NCBI RefSeq assembly: GCF_001612765.1
Contig: NZ_BDBB01000007.1
Coordinates: 168,558 to 232,557, forward strand
Length of the DNA: 64,000 bases
Source: Nocardia arthritidis NBRC 100137
Lineage (GTDB): Bacteria > Actinomycetota > Actinomycetes > Mycobacteriales > Mycobacteriaceae
Reading direction: 5' to 3'
Within the stretch, counting starts at the first letter, position 1. Each line of letters begins with the position of its first letter. The notes below the pieces were generated by a model. That model had not been told where the DNA came from, ran no database searches, and was given only the letters and a program-made list of their open reading frames with translations. The translations under genes and the position numbers were made by a program. This document shows positions 45,227 to 54,173 of this stretch, one piece after another.

Positions 45227-46003
45227 TTGGGGGATCCGAGCATGCTCGGTAACGGTCATCAAGCGCCGGAGTGGACCTCGACCGTGGTCGGCCATCATCG
45301 GCTCCGGCACGATCTCGCGGTGATCCGCCTGATCGGCGAGTTCGTGCCCTTCGCCGCCGGGCAATCGGTCGAGGTGCGAGTTCCACAGCACCCCGGCGTG
45401 CGCCGCAGGTTCTCCCCCGCGCTGCCGCCCTCCCTGGACGGCAAGCTGGAGTTCCACGTGCGCACCGTGCCGGGCGGCTGGTGCAGCGGCGCGATCGTCG
45501 CCGACACGCAGCCGGGCGACGAGTGGCGAATCGGCGCTCCGGCAGGCGGGTTCTGGATCGACCCGGACGGCGACGAGGTAGTCATGATCGCCGGCGGCAC
45601 GGGATTGGCGCCGATGCGCGCCCAGATCCTGGAACTGGCGCGCAAGCCTTCCCCGCCGCCCACCTACCTCTTCGTCGGCGGGCGCTCCCCCCGCGACCTG
45701 TACGCCTCGGACATGCTCTTCCTGCTGGCCGCCGAATTGCCTTGGCTCACCGTCATCCCCGTGGTGGAAAGCTTGGAGGACCCGAACTGGGTCGACGAAT
45801 GGTACGAGCAGTCCCGTGTAGACATCGGCTTCTCACCCGACGACCTGCTCTACGGCACACTCGCCGAAGTCCTCGGCTCCCACGGCGCCTTCCGCGAGCA
45901 CCAAGTGCTGGTCTGCGGCTCCCCCGCCATGGTCCAGACCACGGTCGACCGCCTCCTGGAAACCGGAACACCCCCGGAGCGCATCCAATTCGAGGGGCTC
46001 TGA
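45227..46003 (+). CDS. Globin-less flavohemoglobin-type FAD/NAD reductase
   Basis: A 258-residue paralogue of the reductase half of the neighbouring flavohemoglobins, with no globin domain. The flavin motif is RRFS (residues 60-63) and the NAD motif GGTGLAP (123-129); SRVDIGFSPDDL and QVLVCGSPAMVQTTVDRLL are shared with its neighbours. TTG 45227 is 5 nt after AAGGAGG, and the gene follows flavohemoglobin 1 by 15 bp, so the two are co-transcribed. It could serve as a separate reductase for a single-domain globin or be a decayed copy; the intact frame and motifs favour a working protein. Confidence 0.85.
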   Translation: MGDPSMLGNGHQAPEWTSTVVGHHRLRHDLAVIRLIGEFVPFAAGQSVEVRVPQHPGVRRRFSPALPPSLDGKLEFHVRTVPGGWCSGAIVADTQPGDEWRIGAPAGGFWIDPDGDEVVMIAGGTGLAPMRAQILELARKPSPPPTYLFVGGRSPRDLYASDMLFLLAAELPWLTVIPVVESLEDPNWVDEWYEQSRVDIGFSPDDLLYGTLAEVLGSHGAFREHQVLVCGSPAMVQTTVDRLLETGTPPERIQFEGL

Positions 46004-47173
46004 TCAGTACAGCGGGTCGTGGCGAATGTTTTTCGCCAGGGTTCCCGCTGCCATGAGGCGGAACTTGGTGGTCTGCACCATCGACGGCGAACCGACGATC
46101 TGAACATCGCGGTCCGACCAGGCGCCGAAGCTCGCGACGACCTTGCCGATCTGGCCGGTCACGCGGGGTTCCAGGCCGGGCCAAGTGGTGCGCGGCTCGT
46201 CGGGTTCCGCGTACCACCACGGGTTTTCGTCGTGTTCGCTCACCGGCGTCACGGTGAGCCAGCGGTTGGCCATCGCCAGCTTGCTCAACGTCTCGAGGTC
46301 GTAGAGGTCGCACGGGTGGTGCCCGCCGACGAACAGATGGACCTTCGGATTGGTCCGCCGCATCGCCATCGACATCAGCTGGGCGCGCAGCGGCGCGATT
46401 CCGGTGCCGCAGCCGACCATCAGCATCTTGCGTTTGGCGTTGCGCGGAACGCCGAGGCCACCGAGCGGTGAGCCGAGCAGCCACTGGTCGCCCACGACGG
46501 TCTGGCCGACGATGGCCGAGCTGACCCAGCCGCCCAGCACACTACGAACGTGGAACTCGATCTCACCGTTGGCGTTCGCGGGCACGGCGGGCGAGAGATA
46601 GCGCCACATGCGCGGCCGCGAGGGGATCTGCACGCTCAGGTACTGACCCGCGGCGTAGCGCATCGGCTGGTCCAGTTGCAGCCGGACGACGACGAGGTTG
46701 CGCAGCACCTCGCGGCGCTCGATCACCGTGCCGGTCCACGCCGACGGCGTGGTCTCCTTCTCCGCCGCGCCGATCATGGTGTCGGCGATGATCTTCAGGC
46801 CTTCGTCCCAGGCCCGGTCGACCTCGTCGGTCCACATCTCGGTCCCCGCGAACACCTTGACGGCGGTCTTCAGCGCGGTGCACACGGCGGCGTAGTGCGC
46901 GGGCTGCACGCCGTATTTGCGGTGATCCCTACCGAGTTGGGCCAGGAAGGGGAGCAGCTTGTCGGGCTCCTCCAACCGGTCCAGCGCGTAGGAGATCGCC
47001 TTGACCAGACGATCGCGCTGGGAGTCCATCGCGGCGGGGAAGAAATCGCGGACATGCGGGTAGTCGGTGAACAAGATCGCGTAGAACGATCTCGCCAGTT
47101 TCTCCGGCCCCCCATCCTCCGCAGCAACCGCCTTGAAAGTTGTTCTGATCAAAGCGACAGCGCGTGAATCCAT
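46004..47173 (-). CDS. Type II flavohemoglobin 2
   Basis: A 389-residue flavohemoglobin with the same order as the one at 44055: globin (~1-135, His84 in GRDHRKYGV), FAD domain (RYLS near residue 191) and NAD domain (GCGTGIAPLRAQL). It is clearly related to flavohemoglobin 1 but diverged along its whole length. It is on the opposite strand, its last base directly abutting the end of the globin-less gene. ATG 47173 is chosen; GTG 47182 (VTSMDSR) and a longer start at 47212 are alternatives. The upstream 490 bp is unusually AT-rich and has a long-spaced inverted repeat. Confidence 0.88.
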   Translation of the reverse strand: MDSRAVALIRTTFKAVAAEDGGPEKLARSFYAILFTDYPHVRDFFPAAMDSQRDRLVKAISYALDRLEEPDKLLPFLAQLGRDHRKYGVQPAHYAAVCTALKTAVKVFAGTEMWTDEVDRAWDEGLKIIADTMIGAAEKETTPSAWTGTVIERREVLRNLVVVRLQLDQPMRYAAGQYLSVQIPSRPRMWRYLSPAVPANANGEIEFHVRSVLGGWVSSAIVGQTVVGDQWLLGSPLGGLGVPRNAKRKMLMVGCGTGIAPLRAQLMSMAMRRTNPKVHLFVGGHHPCDLYDLETLSKLAMANRWLTVTPVSEHDENPWWYAEPDEPRTTWPGLEPRVTGQIGKVVASFGAWSDRDVQIVGSPSMVQTTKFRLMAAGTLAKNIRHDPLY

Positions 47174-47293
47174 TGATGTCACAACCCCATTTCGCACTCG
47201 TTCACGAACCATGCCGGCGAGTGAGGTGCTGCGGGGCCACTCGACAGCAGCCGACGGAAAGGAGTGTAGGCGAGGTTTGCCAGCAACGGAATC

Positions 47294-47329
47294 TTTCGAA
47301 GGAACATCACGCGTGTAATTTCTTCGAAA
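47294..47329. promoter_or_regulatory. Inverted repeat TTTCGAAG-N20-CTTCGAAA
   Basis: Two perfect 8-bp arms (47294-47301 and 47322-47329), centred about 140 bp upstream of the flavohemoglobin 2 start. The 28-bp centre-to-centre spacing is close to three helical turns, so a dimeric regulator could bind both halves on one DNA face. No known consensus was matched. Confidence 0.4.
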
Positions 47330-47642
47330 CGAGGATATTCAGCGAGACACGCCAGAGAAACCGACTGCAAGACCGTAGATCTGACGCGAAAGCGGTCATG
47401 CGCTTACCGAAAAGGCAAGTGCCGCTTGGTCGATTTCGTCCCGATTGGTCTGTTCTAGCGACATCAGGGCAACATGGAGAGCACCGGATGAGGATCGAAC
47501 CGGGCAAACGGCACAGGTTCCGTAAACTAATCTATGGTAGAAATGCCCAGTTGATTCGACAACGAAATGAACTCCGCCGCAATACTTCCGTCGAACATGT
47601 TCTGGTTTACCCTCAGCAAATTATCAGTGGCGGTGAAACGAC

Positions 47643-47690
47643 GACGGCCCCGGTCTCGGATCGCGAAGTGCGATCGAGGCCGGGGCCGTC
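47643..47690 (-). terminator. Strong terminator of the dnaK-grpE-dnaJ-hspR operon
   Basis: GACGGCCCCGG (47643-47653) and CCGGGGCCGTC (47680-47690) form a perfect 11-bp stem; the intervening bases also pair (CTCGGATCGC with GCGATCGAG), making a nearly continuous 48-nt hairpin. It lies 10 bp after the hspR stop on the minus strand and so ends the heat-shock operon. Confidence 0.8.
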
Positions 47691-47700
47691 CTCGTGCCGG

Positions 47701-48117
47701 TTATCGTCTGCGCTGACCGTCCTCGCGACGGTGCCGTGGCTGCCAGACGACCAGTGCGGTACTGCGTTGCGGGGCGAGGTCGGGACGGTATCCGGTCCGC
47801 GTTCGCTCCAGCTCGGCCGACAATTCCGCGACCTGCTGACGCAGCTCCTCCACCTGATTGGTCAGCTCGATGATGCGCTTGATGCCCGCGAGGTTGACGC
47901 CCTCGTCCTGGGACAACCGCTGCACCTCGCGCAGCAGCTCCACGTCCCGGGCCGAGTAGCGCCGACCGCCGCCCGAAGTACGTTGCGGCGTGACCAGTCC
48001 CAGACGGTCATACGTGCGCAGTGTCTGCGCGTGCATGCCGGCCAGCTGGGCCGCCACCGAGATCATGAAGAACTCGGCCCGCGACCCGCCGGACGCGTTC
48101 TTCGGTTCCGAGGACAT
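47701..48117 (-). CDS. hspR: Heat-shock repressor HspR (MerR family)
   Basis: A 138-residue MerR-type regulator. The winged-helix motif is AAQLAGMHAQTLRTYDRLGL followed by RRYSARDVELLREVQRLSQDEGVNLAGIKRI, then a coiled coil (~95-125). HspR binds HAIR inverted repeats with DnaK as co-repressor and shuts off the dnaK operon and clpB. Its ATG overlaps the dnaJ stop by one base (TGATG), as the last gene of the operon. HAIR elements lie upstream of dnaK and clpB in this window, so the autoregulatory loop is complete here. Confidence 0.95.
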   Translation of the reverse strand: MSSEPKNASGGSRAEFFMISVAAQLAGMHAQTLRTYDRLGLVTPQRTSGGGRRYSARDVELLREVQRLSQDEGVNLAGIKRIIELTNQVEELRQQVAELSAELERTRTGYRPDLAPQRSTALVVWQPRHRREDGQRRR

Positions 48118-49280
48118 CACGCACCTGCCCATCCCGCACGTGGATCGAAGCCACTGGCCCGCTCCGCCTCCTGGTAGCGCTCGAGCGCCTCGACGACCTC
48201 GCGGTCCAGCTTCTGCGGGATCGCGACCTTCACCGTCACCAGCAGGTCACCCGCGCCGCCGCCGCGCTTGGGCACACCACGGCCGCGTACCCGCAGGATG
48301 CGGCCGTCGGCGGTGCCCGGAGGCACCTTGACGCCGACCCGGCCGTCCAGGGTGGGCACCGAAACCGTGGTGCCGAGCACCAATTCACTGTAACTGACCG
48401 GAAGCACCAGGGTCAGGTCGTCGCCGTTGCGGCCGAAGACCTTGTCCTGGCTGACGTGGACGGTGACATAGAGGTCGCCCGAGGGCGCCCCCCGCAATCC
48501 CGCCTCGCCCTGACCGGCCAGCCGGATCCGTTGCCCGTCACCGACTCCAGGAGGAATCCGCACGGTGATCGTGCGCGTGCGGTTCTGGATGCCGCTGCCG
48601 TGGCAGTCGACGCACGGATCGTCGATGATCGATCCGCTGCCCCGGCACTCGTCGCACGGCTCGCTGAAGCCGAACGCGCCCTGGTTGCGGCTGACGATGC
48701 CGGTTCCGTTGCAGATCGGGCAGACCCGCGGGCTCGTGCCCGGTTTCGCGCCGCTGCCGTGACACGTGGTGCACGGCGACGGGCTGGTCATCCGCAGTGG
48801 AACCGTGACGCCCTGGGCCGCCTCCCGGAAACCGAGCGTCGTCTCGGTCTCCACGTCGGAGCCGCGCCGGGGGCGGCTCGATGACGTCCGCGTGCCGCCG
48901 CCCCGGTTGAACAGACCGCCGAGCAGGTCACCGAGTCCACCGTCGCCGGCGCCGCCGCCGCCGAAGATGTCCCCGATGTTGAACTCCTGCGAGAAGCCGC
49001 CCCCCGCAGCGGGCCCGAACCCACCGCGACCGTAGCCGCCACCCGCGAAGAGCTTGCGAGTGTCGTCGTACTCCTTGCGCTTGGCCGGATCCGACAGCAC
49101 GGCGTGCGCCTCGCTGACGGCCTTGAACCGCTCCTCGGCTTTGTTGTCACCGGGGTTGGCATCCGGATGCAAGTCACGCGCGAGCTTGCGATAGGCCTTC
49201 TTGATCTCGTCCTGCGAGGCGCTGGAGGAAACACCCAGCTCCTTGTAGAAGTCCTTTTCGATCCACTCCCGTTGGCTCAC
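48117..49280 (-). CDS. dnaJ: Chaperone DnaJ
   Basis: A 387-residue type I J-protein: J domain (~1-75, HPD at 38-40), Gly-rich and Phe-containing linker (~80-140), a zinc domain with four CxxCxGxG-type repeats (~160-240; [40 protein letters not shown]), and the C-terminal substrate domains. It stimulates DnaK ATPase and delivers clients. It corresponds to M. tuberculosis dnaJ1 (Rv0352). It lies 21 bp downstream of grpE and is followed by the overlapping hspR gene. The ribosome site AGGAGGAGATGC precedes ATG 49280. Confidence 0.96.
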   Translation of the reverse strand: MSQREWIEKDFYKELGVSSSASQDEIKKAYRKLARDLHPDANPGDNKAEERFKAVSEAHAVLSDPAKRKEYDDTRKLFAGGGYGRGGFGPAAGGGFSQEFNIGDIFGGGGAGDGGLGDLLGGLFNRGGGTRTSSSRPRRGSDVETETTLGFREAAQGVTVPLRMTSPSPCTTCHGSGAKPGTSPRVCPICNGTGIVSRNQGAFGFSEPCDECRGSGSIIDDPCVDCHGSGIQNRTRTITVRIPPGVGDGQRIRLAGQGEAGLRGAPSGDLYVTVHVSQDKVFGRNGDDLTLVLPVSYSELVLGTTVSVPTLDGRVGVKVPPGTADGRILRVRGRGVPKRGGGAGDLLVTVKVAIPQKLDREVVEALERYQEAERASGFDPRAGWAGA

Positions 49281-49301
49281 CGAGCATCTCCTCCTCTCGC
49301 A

Positions 49302-49960
49302 TCATTGATCGTTCGCGCCGGCATCATCATCCGATGCCTCTTCGGTCGGCTGTTCGGCGTTTTCCGTCAGATCGGCCACGCCGTCGGTTACCCCGACGAG
49401 CGCGTGCCGAAGCACCCTATCGCCGAAGCGATAGCCTTTGCGCATCACAATGCCGATCACCGGATCGTGGCCGGAGCCCTCGTGCTGCACAGCCTCGTGC
49501 AGGGTCGGATCGAAGGGCTCGCCCTCCGAACCGAACTCCTCGAGACCCTGCTTGAGCAGCGCGGCCGACAGCTTGTCGGCCACCGACTTCAGCGGACCGG
49601 AATCGAGGTCGCCGTGCGCCCGCGCGCGATCGAGATCGTCGAGCACGCCGAGCAATTCGGTGACCACCGATGCCTTGGCGGAATCGATCGTGGCCTTGCG
49701 GTCGCGCTCGACCCGGCGCCGGTAGTTGGCGTACTCCGCGGTCAGCCGCTGCAGGTCGGCGGTGCGCTCGGCGAGCTCACCGCTGATGGCGTCGGCCAAA
49801 GCCTCGCCACCGTTGCCGTTCTCCGCACCGTTGCCCGCCTCCGGGGCCTGCGCGGCCGCGGCGCCGTTGTCCGCGGCCGGCCGCCTGATCTCGCCGGTCT
49901 CCGGATCGATCTTCCGGTTGTCGACGAAGGTGATCGGCTCCTTCTCAGAGTTGCCCTCGG

Positions 49961-49964
<4 letters not shown>
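49302..49964 (-). CDS. grpE: Nucleotide exchange factor GrpE
   Basis: A 220-residue GrpE. An acidic, Ala/Gly/Asn-rich N-terminal region (~1-55) is followed by the long dimerising helices ([21 protein letters not shown]), and the C-terminal beta wing contains [27 protein letters not shown] motifs (read here as IGIVMRKGY and [12 protein letters not shown]). It releases ADP from DnaK. Its ATG overlaps the dnaK stop by 4 nt (ATGA), so translation is coupled. Confidence 0.95.
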
Positions 49965-51811
<1,847 letters not shown>

Positions 51812-51934
51812 AGTGGTTCCTCCTAGTTGACGTACCAATGTGTGTCGGTGCTGGGCGAAACCGCCCTGCGACATCCGATGAAGGACGCCGCGAGACCTCG
51901 CCCCTAGCACCTCACGGAGCACGGCCCCAGCAAC

Positions 51935-51955
51935 ACTGAGCGTGGTCGGCTCAAT
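51935..51955 (-). promoter_or_regulatory. Second, degenerate HAIR element upstream of dnaK
   Basis: ACTGAGC-N7-GCTCAAT keeps the 7-nt spacer and most of the HAIR arms (TGAG on the left, CTCAA on the right; 9-10 of 14 consensus positions). It lies 33 bp from the better HAIR site, as in other actinobacteria where dnaK has more than one HspR site. Confidence 0.6.
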
Positions 51956-51988
51956 CCTGCCTCGCGGGAGTTCCGGAGTCAACCGAAA

Positions 51989-52009
51989 CTTGAGCCCTAC
52001 ACACTCAAT
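51989..52009 (-). promoter_or_regulatory. HAIR element (HspR binding site) upstream of dnaK
   Basis: CTTGAGC-CCTACAC-ACTCAAT matches the HspR consensus CTTGAGT-N7-ACTCAAG at 12 of 14 arm positions with the correct 7-nt spacer. It is 178-198 bp upstream of the dnaK start. Confidence 0.88.
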
Positions 52010-52234
52010 CTTGTCGAATAGCTCAACGGGTGGCTCGCGCGATTAATTCCCGGACCACCACCGGAGTGTGTGATCTGCCGCACAGGAGGGTCGTCGAGGC
52101 TTTCGCTGTCCTCGACCCGCGAGGCCCTACCACCGCCGTGCAACCGAGGACAGTCACGGCGGGAGCCCTCGCGCAGTAGGGTGACGGCGGGTGGCCGGGT
52201 CGGCCGCCGTGCGCCGTCGATCCGAGGAGCCGCC

Positions 52235-53398
52235 ATGAGGGCCGCCGTCGTCACCGCCGCCGAGTTCGAGGTCGCGGAGCTGCCCACACCCCGCCCGGGC
52301 GCCGGCCAACTGCTGATCGACGTCTCGCGCTGCGGCATCTGCGGCTCGGACCTGCATGCCCGCACCCACGCCGACGAACTGTCCGACTTGGCCGTGGCCA
52401 CGGGTTACGCGCACTTCATGCGTTCGGATCAGAGCGTGGTGCTCGGGCACGAATTCAGCGGGACGGTTGTCGATTACGGCCCGGACTGCCGCAGAAGATG
52501 GCGGACGGGAACACCGGTCGTGGCGCTTCCGATCGTCCGGCATGGCGAGCAGCCCCACCTGGTAGGGCTGTCGACCGCGGCGCCGGGCGGCTACGCCGAG
52601 CAGGTGGTGGTCCAGGAATCGATGACCATGCCGGTGCCCAACGGCTTGTCCCCGGAACACGCCGCGTTGACCGAACCCATGGCGGTGGCCTGGCACGCGG
52701 TACGCAAGGGCCGCGTCGGCAAGGGACAGACGGCGTTCGTCATCGGCTGCGGGCCGATCGGCCTCGCGGTGATCAGCATGCTGAAAGCGGCGGGTGTGCG
52801 CACGGTGGTCGCCAGCGACTTCTCGCCACGTCGGCGAGAACTCGCCGCCGCCTGCGGCGCCGATGTGGTGGTGGACCCGGCGACGGAATCGCCCTGGACG
52901 GCCGCTCCGAAGAAGGGCCGGATCAACGGCGTCACCGACATACTCGCTCTCGGCTTCGACACCATGGACCGCCTGCGGCGGGTCCCCAACCTCCCGTGGT
53001 GGTACGTCTTCCGGCTGGCCCACACGTTGAACAAGGGGCCAAGCGGCCCGGTGATCTTCGAGTGCGTCGGCGTGCCCGGCATCATCGACCAGATCCTGGC
53101 GGCCGCACCGCCGCTGTCACGCGTGGTGGTGGTCGGGGTGTGCATGGAAACCGACCGCTTCCATCCCGCGATGGCGATCAACAAGGAGATCGAGCTGCGC
53201 TTCGTGCTCGGCTACGACCCCGGCGAGTTCCGTGACACCTTGCACATGCTCGCCGAGGGCAAGGTCGACCCCAGCCCGCTGATCACCGGGACCGTCGGGC
53301 TGGACGGCGTGGCCGATGCTTTCACCACCCTCGGCAACCCGGAGAAGCACGCGAAGATCCTGATCGATCCGCGCGCTTCGGGCGCCGCCCTGATCTGA
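52235..53398 (+). CDS. Zinc-containing medium-chain alcohol dehydrogenase family protein
   Basis: A 387-residue MDR protein with catalytic-zinc ligands in SRCGICGSDLH (Cys33/Cys36) and LGHEFSG, and a Rossmann domain with VIGCGPIGLAVISMLKAAGV and SDFSPRRRELAAACGADVV. The four-cysteine structural-zinc lobe is missing: only one Cys follows the GHE motif (GPDCRRRWRTG). A 45-residue insert (~GRINGVTDILALGFDTMDRLRR) lies in the cofactor domain. ATG 52235 follows GAGGAG. It is divergent from dnaK; the substrate is unknown. Confidence 0.9.
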   Translation: MRAAVVTAAEFEVAELPTPRPGAGQLLIDVSRCGICGSDLHARTHADELSDLAVATGYAHFMRSDQSVVLGHEFSGTVVDYGPDCRRRWRTGTPVVALPIVRHGEQPHLVGLSTAAPGGYAEQVVVQESMTMPVPNGLSPEHAALTEPMAVAWHAVRKGRVGKGQTAFVIGCGPIGLAVISMLKAAGVRTVVASDFSPRRRELAAACGADVVVDPATESPWTAAPKKGRINGVTDILALGFDTMDRLRRVPNLPWWYVFRLAHTLNKGPSGPVIFECVGVPGIIDQILAAAPPLSRVVVVGVCMETDRFHPAMAINKEIELRFVLGYDPGEFRDTLHMLAEGKVDPSPLITGTVGLDGVADAFTTLGNPEKHAKILIDPRASGAALI

Positions 53399-53408
53399 GG
53401 ACGCGCGC

Positions 53409-54053
53409 TCAGGGCGCGGCGGCGAGAACTTCGTCGGCGATCTTCTCGTCCAGCGTCACCCGCACCAAGGCGGCGGCGAGCTCCGCGGTGTGGTGATCCG
53501 GTGCCAGCCGCGCCAGCCGGTCGGGATCTTCCGGCAACTGCACGCGCTTGGCGCCGCGCAAGACCCGTTCGTCGAAATGCGGCCGGACCCAGGTCCAGAT
53601 GTCCTGGATCTCGCGCAGGAAGATATGGGCCCCGGTCGGACCGATACCGTCGAACTCTTGGAGCAGTTCCGCGGCGCGCTCGGGGTCGTCGTCCGCCTTC
53701 TTCGCCAGTTCCCGCAGGTCGCCCTCGTAGCGGTCGAGCACGCGCGTGGCATTGTGGTGCAGCCTGGTGGCGGTGCTCTCGTCGTAGCGGCGATAGTTCG
53801 CCCGCCCCAACGCGTCGACCAGTTCCTGCCACTGCGCGTCGGCCACCCGGTGCGGCGTCCGGTAGCCGCTGCTGATCAGCTCTCGCGTGGCCCCGATGGC
53901 GATATCGGCGGAAATGCGGGTGCTGAGCAGTTGGGAAAGCATGAGCAGCTGAAAGAGCGCGGCCGGTTTGTCATCGAGCGTGATACCCGCTTCCTCGGCA
54001 TATCCCGTGCCCGCGCGGACGAGCAATTCGTGTACGACGTCCTCTTGGCTCAT
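53409..54053 (-). CDS. HhH-GPD-like (endonuclease III-like) protein with atypical active site
   Basis: A 214-residue all-helical protein of the endonuclease III/HhH-GPD type: helices ~15-70, the helix-hairpin-helix LLQEFDGIGPTGAHIFLREI near residues 130-150, and a following helix with VRPHFDERV. Compared with EndoIII, the catalytic Lys of the hairpin (LPGVGRKTA) is replaced by Thr in GIGPTGA, and the catalytic Asp (VDTHIFRV) by Arg in VRPHFDERV, although an Asp is two residues away. The four-Cys iron-sulfur motif is absent. DNA binding is plausible; glycosylase activity is doubtful. It is convergent with the dehydrogenase, 10 bp apart. Confidence 0.75.
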   Translation of the reverse strand: MSQEDVVHELLVRAGTGYAEEAGITLDDKPAALFQLLMLSQLLSTRISADIAIGATRELISSGYRTPHRVADAQWQELVDALGRANYRRYDESTATRLHHNATRVLDRYEGDLRELAKKADDDPERAAELLQEFDGIGPTGAHIFLREIQDIWTWVRPHFDERVLRGAKRVQLPEDPDRLARLAPDHHTAELAAALVRVTLDEKIADEVLAAAP

Positions 54054-54173
54054 CGTTACCTCCTCTCGCTACCAAGGCGCATACCCGGGCCCACGGCGAC
54101 TACACCCGCCCACGGACAGCGGAATGCGCCTGTCCCCGCAGGTCACGGCGCTCCGGAGGCGGCGGTCAGCGGC

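Larger units (their letters stand above)
47174..47700. other. AT-rich intergenic region upstream of flavohemoglobin 2
   Basis: It lies between flavohemoglobin 2 and hspR, both minus. GC content drops sharply: 43% in 47281-47340 and 45% in 47521-47640 by count, against a surrounding level clearly above 65%. A frame open from ATG 47488 on the plus strand runs through the hspR terminator and is not accepted. The region holds an inverted repeat (47294-47329) and the terminator hairpin at 47643-47690. It could be a promoter region or the scar of acquired DNA. Confidence 0.55.
51812..52234. other. Divergent dnaK / zinc dehydrogenase intergenic region, 423 bp
   Basis: It contains the dnaK promoter region with two HAIR elements (51935-51955, 51989-52009) and, on the plus strand, the GAGGAG ribosome site (about 52224-52229) for the dehydrogenase. 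No coding sequence is supported. Confidence 0.6.

Noticed and set aside
47174..47700. AT-rich island as an insertion sequence
   Set aside because: No transposase fragment, terminal inverted repeats at the edges or target-site duplication could be found by eye.
47488..48177. Plus-strand open frame through the AT-rich island
   Set aside because: It runs through the hspR terminator hairpin and antisense to hspR, has no ribosome site and no recognisable protein features.
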